DNA of 40,110 nt. Source: Flavobacteriales bacterium. GTDB taxonomy: Bacteria > Bacteroidota > Bacteroidia > DT-38. The stretch covers positions 1 through 40,110 of the forward strand of contig JABSPQ010000332.1 in the NCBI GenBank assembly GCA_013214205.1, in the 5' to 3' direction. Positions within the stretch are counted from its first letter, which is position 1; each line of letters opens with the position of its first letter. Positions 1 to 9,372 of this stretch are shown here, in pieces. The translations under genes were made by a program, and so were the position numbers. The notes below the pieces were generated by a model. That model made no database searches. It saw nothing but the letters and a program-made list of their open reading frames with translations, and had not been told where the DNA came from.

Positions 1-236
1 GTGCTTGCTTACCCAATCAAATATGCCTCGTATGCGGTTCCTGTCCGTCAGTACCGAAATTTGTAGTCGGTATTTGCTCTTTCTAGCGCAAATAATCTTC
101 AGTCCAAACCTCACGGTTAGCAACCTTGCAGCTTACTAATGGTTCGAGGCACGCCCCTCGCCCATAAGGGACTTGCACCCTCTAGATTAATAATTTACCT
201 TTCGATAAATTAAAGATGCCCATACTGGGCACACAC
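1..236 (-). mobile_element. Group II intron, 5' part (domain I), cut by window edge
   Basis: Read on the minus strand, the segment begins with GTGTG followed by a CCC/GGG hairpin, matching the GUGYG-like 5' end of group II introns. It continues with AGGGTGCAAGTCCC (complement of about 169-182), a segment like AAGCTGCAAGGTTGC, CGTGAGG, and then CTGACGGACAGGAACC and CATACGAGGC. These blocks in this order are typical of domain I of bacterial reverse-transcriptase-bearing group II introns, recognised from memory. The remaining domains and the maturase (ltrA-like) would lie to the left of base 1. The exact 5' boundary is 234 or 236, because GTGTGTG is a short repeat. The intron starts only a few bases after the hairpin at 242-286, which fits group IIC-type insertion behind stem-loops. 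Confidence 0.85.
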
Positions 237-241
237 ATCAC

Positions 242-286
242 CTAAACTTCATTTTTGCCCCACGGGGGACAAAAACGCAGTTTAGC
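242..286. other. Strong hairpin (terminator-like) beside the intron 5' end
   Basis: A stem-loop with nested arms: the outer CTAAACT pairs with AGTTTAG (7 bp), and the inner TTTTTGCCCC pairs with GGGGACAAAAA with one bulged A around an ACG loop. On the minus strand it has the look of a rho-independent terminator of an upstream gene, or of the 5'-exon stem-loop used by group IIC introns as a target. The intron boundary follows about 6-8 bases after the outer stem. The rest of 237-503 shows no convincing gene. Confidence 0.6.
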
Positions 287-503
287 TTAACCGTTAATCT
301 GGAATAATCAACGGTATTCTTGTCAGTAACTTCATTCCCAATTCGTTCTTCGAAGCCTTTTTCAATCACCGAAGTTTTAATATAGGTGATGGCGCAGAAA
401 GTTAGGCAAAGCCGAATTAAAAAAACTTAAACGTTTATGTTACCTTTTTGCATTCTATGTTTCTTATTAAGAGATTAGAGCAATTAAAGGTCAGTAAACA
501 TTA

Positions 504-1030
504 ATGCAGCCAACAGACGACAAGCAAAAACAGTTCATGGAGATTTACACTCCAATCCACAAAGACTTTGTGCGATTCTGTGAAGCTCAAGCGCGTAACA
601 TTACCAACCACGAAGACCTTATTAATGAATCCATCTTAAAAGTTTACCAAGCTTGGGATAGCATTCAAAAGAAAGACGCCCTCCTCTTCTTCTTATTCCG
701 AACGGCAAAACATGTATTGCTTAATATAATTCGCAAGAAGAAAGAACTGGGCATGGAAAACGCCAACGAATTGTCCTACCAGCAGTCCAATACTGCCGAG
801 GCCGATCTCGAAATTCAACATCTCTATAACCAACTCGACAAACTTACCGATGCAAAAAGAGAAGCATTAATCATGTTCGAAATCTCTGGATATTCCATCA
901 AAGAAATTGCGAAGCATCAAGACGCCAAGGAAGGCGCTGTAAAAGTGATGTTAGGCAGAGCCAGAAAAGAACTTAAAGTATTGCTAGAAGATGAGCCCAG
1001 AACCGATGTAAAATCTAAAGCCGCCATAAA

Positions 1031-1034
<4 letters not shown>
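504..1034 (+). CDS. ECF-like RNA polymerase sigma-70 factor
   Basis: A 176-aa sigma factor that would direct RNA polymerase to a specific promoter set. Region 2 lies at about residues 15-75 (HEDLINESILKVYQAW, then the FFLFRTAKHVLLNIIRKKK helix). Region 4 lies at about 105-160 and holds the helix-turn-helix in EISGYSIKEIAKHQDAKEGA and VKVMLGRARKEL. There is no region 1.1 or 3, so it is ECF type, of usual length. The stop overlaps the start of the next gene (ATGA), so the two are translationally coupled, as in sigma/anti-sigma pairs. A TACCTTTT box at 441-448 may be part of its promoter but is a poor match. The regulon cannot be told from the window. Confidence 0.9.
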
Positions 1035-1981
<947 letters not shown>

Positions 1982-2004
1982 TAGGCTTCTTAAAATGACT
2001 GAAT

Positions 2005-2193
2005 CGTCATCCTGACAATCAGTGTGCGTAAGCACATCTGAGAAGCAGGATCACTCCAGCCAGAGGTGATAAGCCCAAAGTCATTTCAAATATGAGGCTA
2101 CTTAATATCTCCTTATCTGCAAGTCACATCCCTCCTCCGGCTGGTATGATCCCGCTTCCACCCTATCTACGATAGCGCGTTGTCGGGATGACG
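2005..2193. repeat. Long imperfect inverted repeat, MITE-like
   Basis: This occupies most of the 345-base gap at 1982-2326. The outer arms are CGTCATCCTGACAA (2005-2018) and TTGTCGGGATGACG (2180-2193), complementary except one position. The inner arms at 2042-2066 and 2134-2158 (GAAGCaGGATCA against TGATCCcGCTTC) pair with a few mismatches. A third pair is GATAAG (2068-2073) with CTTATC (2112-2117). There is no coding capacity. Such hairpin-forming elements are usually dispersed and multicopy. A transcript of the region would fold into one long stem. Confidence 0.75.
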
Positions 2194-2239
2194 TGCCGTA
2201 TATCAGGAAGTAATAAAGCTCTGTTTTTCCTCCCCTAGC

Positions 2240-2293
2240 TTAATGGTACAATCCCCCATTAAACAGTAAAGTACAGGACAGTTTGTATCTTTA
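2240..2293 (+). promoter_or_regulatory. Inverted repeat and -7-like box before the fucosidase gene
   Basis: TTAATGG (2240-2246) and CCATTAA (2256-2262) form a perfect 7-bp inverted repeat with a 9-base spacer, of operator type. TATCTTTA at 2286-2293 resembles the Bacteroidetes -7 box TAnnTTTG with one mismatch, about 34 bases before the ATG. The operator would lie over or just upstream of the -33 region. Confidence 0.4.
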
Positions 2294-2326
2294 AAGTCAT
2301 ATTATTGCACCCAACAACATCAAGCT

Positions 2327-4801
2327 ATGAGGAATTTTCAAAAAAGAACAAAAACATTAGTCGTTTGTGCAATTACAGTACTGTTTTCACAAGCAGTAAG
2401 CGCTCAAGGAACCGACATTCCAACAAGTATCGACAAAAAGGAATTTAACCCCGCCACCTTAATGTGGTATACAACACCAGTTGAAAAATGGGAAGATGCA
2501 TTGCCTATTGGAAACGGTAGATTAGGTGCTTTAATTTGGGGCGGTGTTGACGAAGAAGTAATAAACTTGAATGAGGATACCTACTACTCTGGCGGACCAT
2601 ACAGTACGGTTAAAGAAGGAGGCTATAAAGCACTACCTGAAATTCAAAAGCTTTTGTTTGCAGGAGAGCCTATAAAAGCTCACAAAATGTTTAGCAGAAA
2701 CATCTTAGGTTATCCTGTTGAACAAATGAAGTACCAGAGCATGGGCGGACTTCATATATTCTACGGAGAAGATTTAAAGGCTACCAACTATAAGCGCTGG
2801 TTGGATTTATCTAGAGGAATAACAGGATCAAATTACGAAATTGATGGCGTAACATATACACGTGAGATTCTATCCTCTCATGTAGATCAGACCATTGCTA
2901 TACGACTAACAGCAAGTAAACCTGGAATGATCTCGTTTGAAGCCGAATTGCAGGGAACTAGAAATGGTTCTCATTCCAACTACGGAACCGATTATTTCCG
3001 AATGGATGGCGAAAACGAAAATGAATTGGTATTAAGAGGTCGATCCGCAGATTATTTGGGGATAGAAAGTAAATTGCTCTACGAAGAACGTGCACGCTTT
3101 GCTAATGAAGGTGGCAAAGTAAGCTTAGATGACAGTCGAATTAAAATTGAAAATGCAGATGCAGTAACCATCTACATTGTAGCTGCTACCAACTTTGTTA
3201 ACTACAAAGATGTGAGCGCCGATCAAGCTCAACGCGCTAAGGATTACATGAACGGTGTTAAAGGCAAATCATTCGATGATGTAAAATCAGCTGCATTAAA
3301 AGACTATCAGTCTTTTTTCAATAGAGTTGACTTGTCTCTAGGGAATTCAGAATCTTCATACCTTCCAACAAACGAGCGTATGGCAAGCATTCAAACAAAG
3401 CCAGATCCTTCAATGGCGGCATTGTCGTACCAATTTGGCAGATACCTTTTAATCTCTTCAAGCAGACCGGGAACACAACCAGCCAACCTACAAGGTATCT
3501 GGAACCCAGAAGTAAACCCAGCATGGGATTCTAAATACACAACCAATATCAACACCGAAATGAACTATTGGGCAACGGAATCTAGCAATTTAAGCGAACT
3601 TCACGAGCCGCTCTTTAAAATGATTGAAGAACTAACCGATGAAGGTACCAAAGTAGCCAAAGAACACTATGGAGCTAAAGGATGGGTATTCCATCAAAAC
3701 ACTGATTTATGGAGAGTTGCCGCTCCCATGGACGGATCGCAATGGGGAACATTTACTGTTGGTGGTGCATGGTTAACTACCCACATGTGGGAACGCTACT
3801 TGTTTTCGCAAGATGAAGAATTTCTGAAAAGAGCCTACCCTACCATGAAAGGATGTGTAGACTTCTTTATGGATTTCCTTATTGAACACCCTAACGGAAA
3901 ATGGTTGGTAACAAGTCCGTCTAACTCACCCGAAAATCCACCTGCAGGACCTGGATACAAATACTTTTTTGATGAAGTTATTGCATGGGAATATTTTACC
4001 ACCATTGTTTACGGCTCAACGATTGACATGCAGATACTGAAAGATTTATTTAAATATTACGTGGAAGCATCTGATATTTTAGGATTAGATAAAGAGTATG
4101 CAAAAAAAGTTAATGCAGCTAGAGACCGATTAGTACCATCTATGGTTGGTAAAGACGGAACACTTCAAGAGTGGACTGAAGATTATGCACAAATGGAAAA
4201 AAATCACAGACATTACTCACATATGTATGGGTTGTATCCCGGCAATGTACTCTCTGCGAAAAGAACTCCTGAATTGGTAGACCCAATTAAGAAAGTAATG
4301 GATCTTAGAGGTGATGAATCAACAGGTTGGTCGAGAGCGTGGAAAATGAGCATTTGGGCTAGACTTTACGATGGCGAAAGGTCATTAAGAATCTACAAAG
4401 GATACCTTAAAGATGTTTGCACCGAATCATTTTTTGCAATCTGTACGGGGTCTATGCAGGTGGATGGTTCTCATGGGGTAACCGCAGGTGTTACAGAAAT
4501 GTTGGTACAATCGCACGAGGGTGTAATCGACCTTTTACCTGCTGTACCCAACGAATGGGGCACCGGACAATTTGATGGTGTTTGCGTTAGAGGTGGGTTT
4601 GAACTCGACATAAAATGGAAGGACTCAAAAATTACTTCGGTTGAAGTATTGTCTAAAGCTGGCAGTGCTTGTGTTATTAATACGAAAGGAAAAACCAAAG
4701 TAACCTTAGATGGAAAAGAGATAAAAACCAAGTCGAACAAAGACGGATCAATAGAATTCGAAACCATCAAAGGGAAAACATACCAAATAACTGCACTATA
4801 A
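2327..4801 (+). CDS. GH95 family alpha-L-fucosidase, secreted
   Basis: An 824-aa enzyme of the usual size for glycoside hydrolase family 95, which removes terminal L-fucose (typically alpha-1,2-linked) by inversion; some members act on L-galactose. Residues 1-26 are a Sec signal peptide ending VSAQ, so it is exported. The N-terminal beta-domain starts at MWYTTPVEKWEDALPIGNGRLGA (split: positions 46-69), a family hallmark. The (alpha/alpha)6 barrel holds NINTEMNYW (407-415), HQNTDLWR (456-463) and SPEN (534-537), which fit the regions of the catalytic Asn pair and Glu of the Bifidobacterium enzyme. GDESTGWSRAWK near the end supplies the expected acidic site. It would feed fucose to the catabolic genes downstream. 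No SusC/SusD pair is present in the window. Confidence 0.93.
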   Translation: MRNFQKRTKTLVVCAITVLFSQAVSAQGTDIPTSIDKKEFNPATLMWYTTPVEKWEDALPIGNGRLGALIWGGVDEEVINLNEDTYYSGGPYSTVKEGGYKALPEIQKLLFAGEPIKAHKMFSRNILGYPVEQMKYQSMGGLHIFYGEDLKATNYKRWLDLSRGITGSNYEIDGVTYTREILSSHVDQTIAIRLTASKPGMISFEAELQGTRNGSHSNYGTDYFRMDGENENELVLRGRSADYLGIESKLLYEERARFANEGGKVSLDDSRIKIENADAVTIYIVAATNFVNYKDVSADQAQRAKDYMNGVKGKSFDDVKSAALKDYQSFFNRVDLSLGNSESSYLPTNERMASIQTKPDPSMAALSYQFGRYLLISSSRPGTQPANLQGIWNPEVNPAWDSKYTTNINTEMNYWATESSNLSELHEPLFKMIEELTDEGTKVAKEHYGAKGWVFHQNTDLWRVAAPMDGSQWGTFTVGGAWLTTHMWERYLFSQDEEFLKRAYPTMKGCVDFFMDFLIEHPNGKWLVTSPSNSPENPPAGPGYKYFFDEVIAWEYFTTIVYGSTIDMQILKDLFKYYVEASDILGLDKEYAKKVNAARDRLVPSMVGKDGTLQEWTEDYAQMEKNHRHYSHMYGLYPGNVLSAKRTPELVDPIKKVMDLRGDESTGWSRAWKMSIWARLYDGERSLRIYKGYLKDVCTESFFAICTGSMQVDGSHGVTAGVTEMLVQSHEGVIDLLPAVPNEWGTGQFDGVCVRGGFELDIKWKDSKITSVEVLSKAGSACVINTKGKTKVTLDGKEIKTKSNKDGSIEFETIKGKTYQITAL

Positions 4802-4904
4802 TAAAGCGTAGTAATTCATTCACCTAATGATTGATCTATACTTAGAAATAGGTTAACAAACCTTGTCTTCAACACAGATATTTGGCAAGTACAGCAAAAC
4901 CAAG

Positions 4905-4961
4905 ATGGTATTATATTACCACTATTAGCACTTACTGTACAATTAAATGGTATTTTAATAC
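4905..4961. promoter_or_regulatory. Palindromes before the AraC-type regulator gene
   Basis: TGGTA (4906-4910) and TACCA (4917-4921) form an inverted repeat. A second ATGGTATT occurs at 4947-4954, and GTATTTTAATAC (4950-4961) is a perfect palindrome ending 11 bases before the start codon. The half-site TGGTATTA (4906-4913) recurs inverted at 5931-5938 before the peptidase gene. This suggests autoregulation by the AraC protein, though AT-rich DNA makes chance palindromes common. Confidence 0.35.
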
Positions 4962-4972
4962 TTTAATTTACA

Positions 4973-5839
4973 ATGAAAGTATTACCGTTTAAACTTCCAA
5001 CTACATCAAGCCAGTCCTTTTTGGTTCAAATAGACGAAGAGCCTCATTTGTACGACACTTTCCACAGTCACCCAGAAGTTCAAATAATGCTCATCTTAGA
5101 GAGCGAAGGTAATTTGATCTGTGGCGATTACATCGGGAACTTTCAGCCCGGAGACTTATATGTAACTGGCCCCGACCTCCCCCATGTTTTTAGAAACAAC
5201 AAAGAATATTACAAGGGCGATAAGAATTTAAAAGCCAAAGCCATTTCAATCTTTTTTAACGACAACGTTATTGGAGAAGGATTTCTTGATCTTCCCGAAA
5301 TGGAAGTACTCAAAGGCTTTATAGCAAAGTCGGTTCGAGGAATTCACTTTAATGATACAGTTTGCAAAAAAGTAGGCCCACTTATCAAATCAATAGATAA
5401 AGACAAAGGACTTGAACGATATATTCGATTGCTGCAAATTCTAAAAATCCTGTCGGAGTCGAAAGAGTACGACTTTTTGTGCACCGATGTTGAAATGAGG
5501 AATTACGGGGAGAAAGAAGGAAAAAGAATGGATCAGGTTTTAAAATTCATCTTGTCGGAGTACTATAGAGAAATTACCCTGAAGGAAATTTCGGAACTGG
5601 CCAACATGACACCAAATGCCTTTTGTCGGTATTTTAAACAACACACCAGAAAAACATACATCAATTTCCTCAACGACATTAGAATTGCTAACGCATGTAA
5701 AACGCTAAAAACATCCGAAGAAAGTATTGCGCAAATTGGTTACCAAAACGGATTTAACAACCTGTCTAATTTTAACCGCACTTTCAAAAAGAGCATTAAC
5801 ATGTCCCCTTCTACATATAGAAAGGCCTACTTACAGTAG
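4973..5839 (+). CDS. AraC family transcriptional regulator with cupin sensor
   Basis: A 288-aa regulator. The N-terminal half (about 20-110) is a cupin-like ligand domain, with HSHPEVQIMLILESEGN and FQPGDLYVTGPDLPHVF. The C-terminal 100 residues carry two helix-turn-helix motifs: ITLKEISELANMTPNAFCRYF and EESIAQIGYQNGFNNLSNFNR, ending with the AraC signature MSPSTYRK. It lies between the fucosidase and the hydroxyproline array, all on the same strand, and is the only DNA-binding regulator close to either. Likely ligands are fucose or a hydroxyproline-pathway intermediate, but the sequence does not say which. This cupin subgroup is often annotated as a regulator of sugar use. Confidence 0.92.
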   Translation: MKVLPFKLPTTSSQSFLVQIDEEPHLYDTFHSHPEVQIMLILESEGNLICGDYIGNFQPGDLYVTGPDLPHVFRNNKEYYKGDKNLKAKAISIFFNDNVIGEGFLDLPEMEVLKGFIAKSVRGIHFNDTVCKKVGPLIKSIDKDKGLERYIRLLQILKILSESKEYDFLCTDVEMRNYGEKEGKRMDQVLKFILSEYYREITLKEISELANMTPNAFCRYFKQHTRKTYINFLNDIRIANACKTLKTSEESIAQIGYQNGFNNLSNFNRTFKKSINMSPSTYRKAYLQ

Positions 5840-5930
5840 CTCAAAGAGTTAAAACTCAACTATTACCTCCATTTACAGCCATCATTATATTATCCAACTA
5901 ACTACACATTATATTAATTACATGTTAAAA

Positions 5931-5943
5931 TAATACCAGTATT
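5931..5943. promoter_or_regulatory. Palindrome upstream of the peptidase/hydroxyproline operon
   Basis: AATAC (5932-5936) and GTATT (5939-5943) are inverted around CA, and TAATACCA here is the exact reverse complement of the half-site TGGTATTA at 4906-4913. It lies about 140 bases before the peptidase gene in an otherwise featureless AT-rich 240-base gap. It is a candidate binding site for the AraC protein encoded next door. Confidence 0.3.
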
Positions 5944-6079
5944 AGCTTAAATTGGTCGCAATCCTGCGAATCCTTATTTTACCTTTATTAAATAAGATAA
6001 AAACCCTTGGGAATTTATATATTAGATTAAAAGAGACTTCATAAAACGTTTATTAACAACATTACAACTGTAATTTCAA

Positions 6080-8353
6080 ATGACATTTAGCCTCCGAAAA
6101 ACAATAATTCTTGCCATTACCTTGGCGTTTGTTGCAGGTATTGCTTTTACAAGTTCTGCCCAGAAATCTAAAATTACAATAGAGGACCTTTATACCGACT
6201 ACACTTTTAGTGCAGAAGGCATAAGCGCTTTAAGATGGTTGGAGGATAGCAAAGGCTACTCTACTTTAGTAAAAAACGAAGAAGTTGGAGGAAGAGATAT
6301 TGTTAGAACAGATGCTGTTTCGGGTAAAACGAAAGTGCTTGTTTCTGCAAATCAATTAATTCCTAAAGGTGATACCACGGCGTTGAGCATAAGAAATTAC
6401 ATTTGGTCGGCTGATAATAGTAAAGTCTTAATCTTTACCAATACACGTAAAGTATGGAGACGCCACACCAGAGGTGATTACTGGGTACTCGAATTAAAAA
6501 GCGGCAAACTCACACAGATTGCTCCAGACATGAATCCTGCGCGATTAATGTTCGCCAAATTTTCTCCTGATGCAAAAAACGTTGGGTTCGTGTATTTCAA
6601 CAACATCTACGTTCAATCTCTTGAAACAAATAAAATAGAGCAATTAACTACTGATGGCAACGACATTATAGTTAACGGAACTTTTGATTGGGCTTACGAA
6701 GAAGAATTAAATTGTAGAGATGGATATAGGTGGAGTCCCGACAACAAAACAATTTCGTTTTGGAGATCGAATACAGAAGGAATGGGTACTTTTTACTTAA
6801 TCAATAACATTGATTCGGTTTACCCAAAACTCACCGCACTCCCCTATCCTAAAGTAGGCACACCTAGTTCTTCGGTTAAAATTGGAGCAATCAACTTAGC
6901 AGATAAAAAAATTACTTGGATGGATATTCCAGGTGACAAGCGAGAGCATTATTTAGCTCGTATGGAATGGGCACAAAATTCTGATGAATTAATTATTCAG
7001 CAATTGAACCGTCCACAGAATACCAATAAAGTATTTTTCGCTAATGCAAAAACGGGAACCGCTAAATTGGTATACACCGAAAAAGTTGATACGTGGTTAG
7101 ATGTCTACAACGACATGACTTGGCTGAACGACGACAAAGAATTTACGTGGTTAAGTGACAACACAGGCTGGTTGCACCTCAACAAGATTTCTAGAACGGA
7201 TGGCAAAATGACACCAATTACTTCTGGTGATTATGAAGTGGTGACTTTATTAAACGTTGAACCTAAAAGCGGATGGGCTTACTTTATGGCATCGCCAGAA
7301 AATGGAACGCAGCTTTATTTATACCGAAGTAAATTAGATGGAACAGGACAACCAGAACGATTGACTCCTAAAGATGAAGCAGGATATCATTCGTACAAGC
7401 TGTCGGAAAACGGCAAATACGCCATCCATGATTGGTCAAATGCTACTACTCCTTCAACCTATGAAGTTGTGGAGCTACCAAGCCATAAGGTAATTAGAGT
7501 GTTGGAAGACAACAAAGAATTGAAAGAAACGCTTGCGAAATATGCGATTCCTCAAAAGGAATTCATTAAAATTAAAACCGCCGAAGCAGAATTCGATGCT
7601 TGGATCATCAAACCAATTGATTTCGATCCGAATAAAAAGTATCCACTTTTGTTTTATGTATACGGCGAACCTGCTGGCTGTACAGTAGAGGATTATTACG
7701 GAGATTTTTGGCACCCGTTTTTAGCGCAAGAAGGATACATTGTAATGAGCATTGATAACCGTGGAACACCTCAACCTAGAGGACGAGAATGGAGAAAAAG
7801 TGTGTACGAAAAAATTGGTGTAATCTCTTCTTACGATCAAGCGGCATGTGCACGAAAAATTATAGAATGGGATTTTATAGATAAGGAAAGAGTTGGTATT
7901 TGGGGCTGGAGCGGTGGAGGCTCTAGTACTTTGCAAGCGATGTTTAGATATCCCGAAATTTACAAAACAGGTATAGCTATTGCGTTTATTAGCGATCAAA
8001 GAGTCTACGACAACATATATCAAGAAAGGTATATGAATACACTCGACAAAAACGAAGCAGGTTATATTGAAGGAAGCCCTATTACACACGTAGAAGGCTT
8101 GGAAGGTAATTTGCTTTTAATGTACGGCTCGGCGGATGACAACTGCCATTATCAAAATTGCCAAATGTTGGTTGACCAATTAATTAAGCACAACAAATAC
8201 TTTACTATGATTGATTACCCGCTAAGAGATCACGGTATTTGGCAAAGAGAAAACACAACGATGCATTTACGCATGACAATGCTGCGATTTTTAAATCTTA
8301 ACCTACCTGCGGGTGGCGTGTCCTCCGAAGCCAAAGCGAAGGGGGAAAAATAA
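6080..8353 (+). CDS. S9B dipeptidyl-peptidase IV-like prolyl peptidase
   Basis: A 757-aa exported serine peptidase that releases X-Pro (and possibly X-Hyp) dipeptides. Residues 1-27 are a signal peptide ending SSAQ. The N-terminal beta-propeller spans about 60-490 and contains the substrate-amino-group motif WAYEEEL. The C-terminal alpha/beta-hydrolase domain has nucleophile S611 in GWSGGGSS, D686 in GSADDN and H718 in LRDHGIW. The usual DPP-IV nucleophile elbow is GWSYGG; here Tyr is replaced by Gly, a variant worth noting. It is followed after 11 bases by the hydroxyproline epimerase gene, which suggests that the peptides it trims are rich in proline or hydroxyproline. Confidence 0.92.
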   Translation: MTFSLRKTIILAITLAFVAGIAFTSSAQKSKITIEDLYTDYTFSAEGISALRWLEDSKGYSTLVKNEEVGGRDIVRTDAVSGKTKVLVSANQLIPKGDTTALSIRNYIWSADNSKVLIFTNTRKVWRRHTRGDYWVLELKSGKLTQIAPDMNPARLMFAKFSPDAKNVGFVYFNNIYVQSLETNKIEQLTTDGNDIIVNGTFDWAYEEELNCRDGYRWSPDNKTISFWRSNTEGMGTFYLINNIDSVYPKLTALPYPKVGTPSSSVKIGAINLADKKITWMDIPGDKREHYLARMEWAQNSDELIIQQLNRPQNTNKVFFANAKTGTAKLVYTEKVDTWLDVYNDMTWLNDDKEFTWLSDNTGWLHLNKISRTDGKMTPITSGDYEVVTLLNVEPKSGWAYFMASPENGTQLYLYRSKLDGTGQPERLTPKDEAGYHSYKLSENGKYAIHDWSNATTPSTYEVVELPSHKVIRVLEDNKELKETLAKYAIPQKEFIKIKTAEAEFDAWIIKPIDFDPNKKYPLLFYVYGEPAGCTVEDYYGDFWHPFLAQEGYIVMSIDNRGTPQPRGREWRKSVYEKIGVISSYDQAACARKIIEWDFIDKERVGIWGWSGGGSSTLQAMFRYPEIYKTGIAIAFISDQRVYDNIYQERYMNTLDKNEAGYIEGSPITHVEGLEGNLLLMYGSADDNCHYQNCQMLVDQLIKHNKYFTMIDYPLRDHGIWQRENTTMHLRMTMLRFLNLNLPAGGVSSEAKAKGEK

Positions 8354-8364
8354 TATCAATACTT

Positions 8365-9372
8365 ATGTCGCATACTTTTGAATGTATAGACGCACACACT
8401 TGCGGTAACCCTGTAAGAGTTGTTGCGAAAGGCGGACCTGATTTAGTTGGAGCCAACATGTCTGAAAAACGCCAGCATTTCCTTAAGGAATACGATTGGA
8501 TTAGAAAAGGGTTAATGTATGAGCCACGTGGTCACGACATGATGAGCGGTACCATCCTCTACCCTCCCCACGATCCACAAAACGACTTCGCCGTTTTGTT
8601 TATCGAAACATCTGGCTGTTTAGCCATGTGCGGACACGGCACTATTGGCACCATTACCATCGCCATAGAGAAAGGATTAGTTACGCCTAAAGTTCCTGGT
8701 AAAATAAGAATGGAAGCGCCTGCAGGTTTGGTTCAAATTGAATATGGTTTAAAAGGCGACAAAGTAGACTGGGTTAAACTAGTAAATGTAAAAAGCTACT
8801 TGGCTGCAGAAAACTTAACAGTAGAATGTCCTGAGCTTGGCGAAATTACTTTCGACGTTGCTTATGGTGGGGCTTTCTATTGTATCGTAGACCCTCAAAA
8901 AAACTTTAGCGGCATTCAAGATTTTACCGCAGGTAAAATCATACAATACTCTCAAGTCGTTCGGAAAAGAATCAATGAGAAATATCCAAACAAATTCATC
9001 CATCCTGAAAACGATACCATCAACGGTGCTTCCCACATGCTTTGGACAGGTGATCCCATAGATCCTACTTCCGACGGACGGAATGCTGTTTTCTACGGCG
9101 ACAAAGCCATAGATCGTTCTCCTTGTGGAACTGGCACCTCTTCCAGACTAGCACAACTCCACGCAAAAGGAAAACTTAAATTGAATGAAGAGTTTATCCA
9201 CGAAAGTTTTATAGGAAGCAAATTTATTGGTAAAGTAGAAGAAGAAACCAATATCGGTGACCTACCAGCCATTGTTCCTTCCATACAAGGTTGGGCAAGG
9301 ATATTTGGAGAAAATAAAATTACAATAGATGAAGACGACGATCCTTACGCGTTAGGATTTCAGGTGATATGA
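8365..9372 (+). CDS. lhpA: 4-hydroxyproline 2-epimerase (proline racemase family)
   Basis: A 335-aa member of the proline racemase superfamily. Both catalytic cysteines are present: C89 in MCGHGT and C254 in DRSPCGTGT. The second Cys (rather than Thr) separates epimerases and racemases from trans-3-hydroxy-L-proline dehydratases. The likely reaction is trans-4-hydroxy-L-proline to cis-4-hydroxy-D-proline, the first step of hydroxyproline breakdown; proline racemase is the alternative. Its stop overlaps the start of the FAD dehydrogenase gene by 4 bases (ATGA), and the remaining pathway genes follow, which favours the hydroxyproline role. It is cytoplasmic, with no signal peptide. The symbol is given by pathway role. 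Confidence 0.88.
   Translation: MSHTFECIDAHTCGNPVRVVAKGGPDLVGANMSEKRQHFLKEYDWIRKGLMYEPRGHDMMSGTILYPPHDPQNDFAVLFIETSGCLAMCGHGTIGTITIAIEKGLVTPKVPGKIRMEAPAGLVQIEYGLKGDKVDWVKLVNVKSYLAAENLTVECPELGEITFDVAYGGAFYCIVDPQKNFSGIQDFTAGKIIQYSQVVRKRINEKYPNKFIHPENDTINGASHMLWTGDPIDPTSDGRNAVFYGDKAIDRSPCGTGTSSRLAQLHAKGKLKLNEEFIHESFIGSKFIGKVEEETNIGDLPAIVPSIQGWARIFGENKITIDEDDDPYALGFQVI

Noticed and set aside
238-426. Minus-strand open frame of about 62 codons ending at TGA beside the intron boundary
   Set aside because: It looks somewhat protein-like, but has no ATG, reads through the strong hairpin at 242-286, and matches no family I know. It could be the end of an interrupted gene, but the evidence is too thin.
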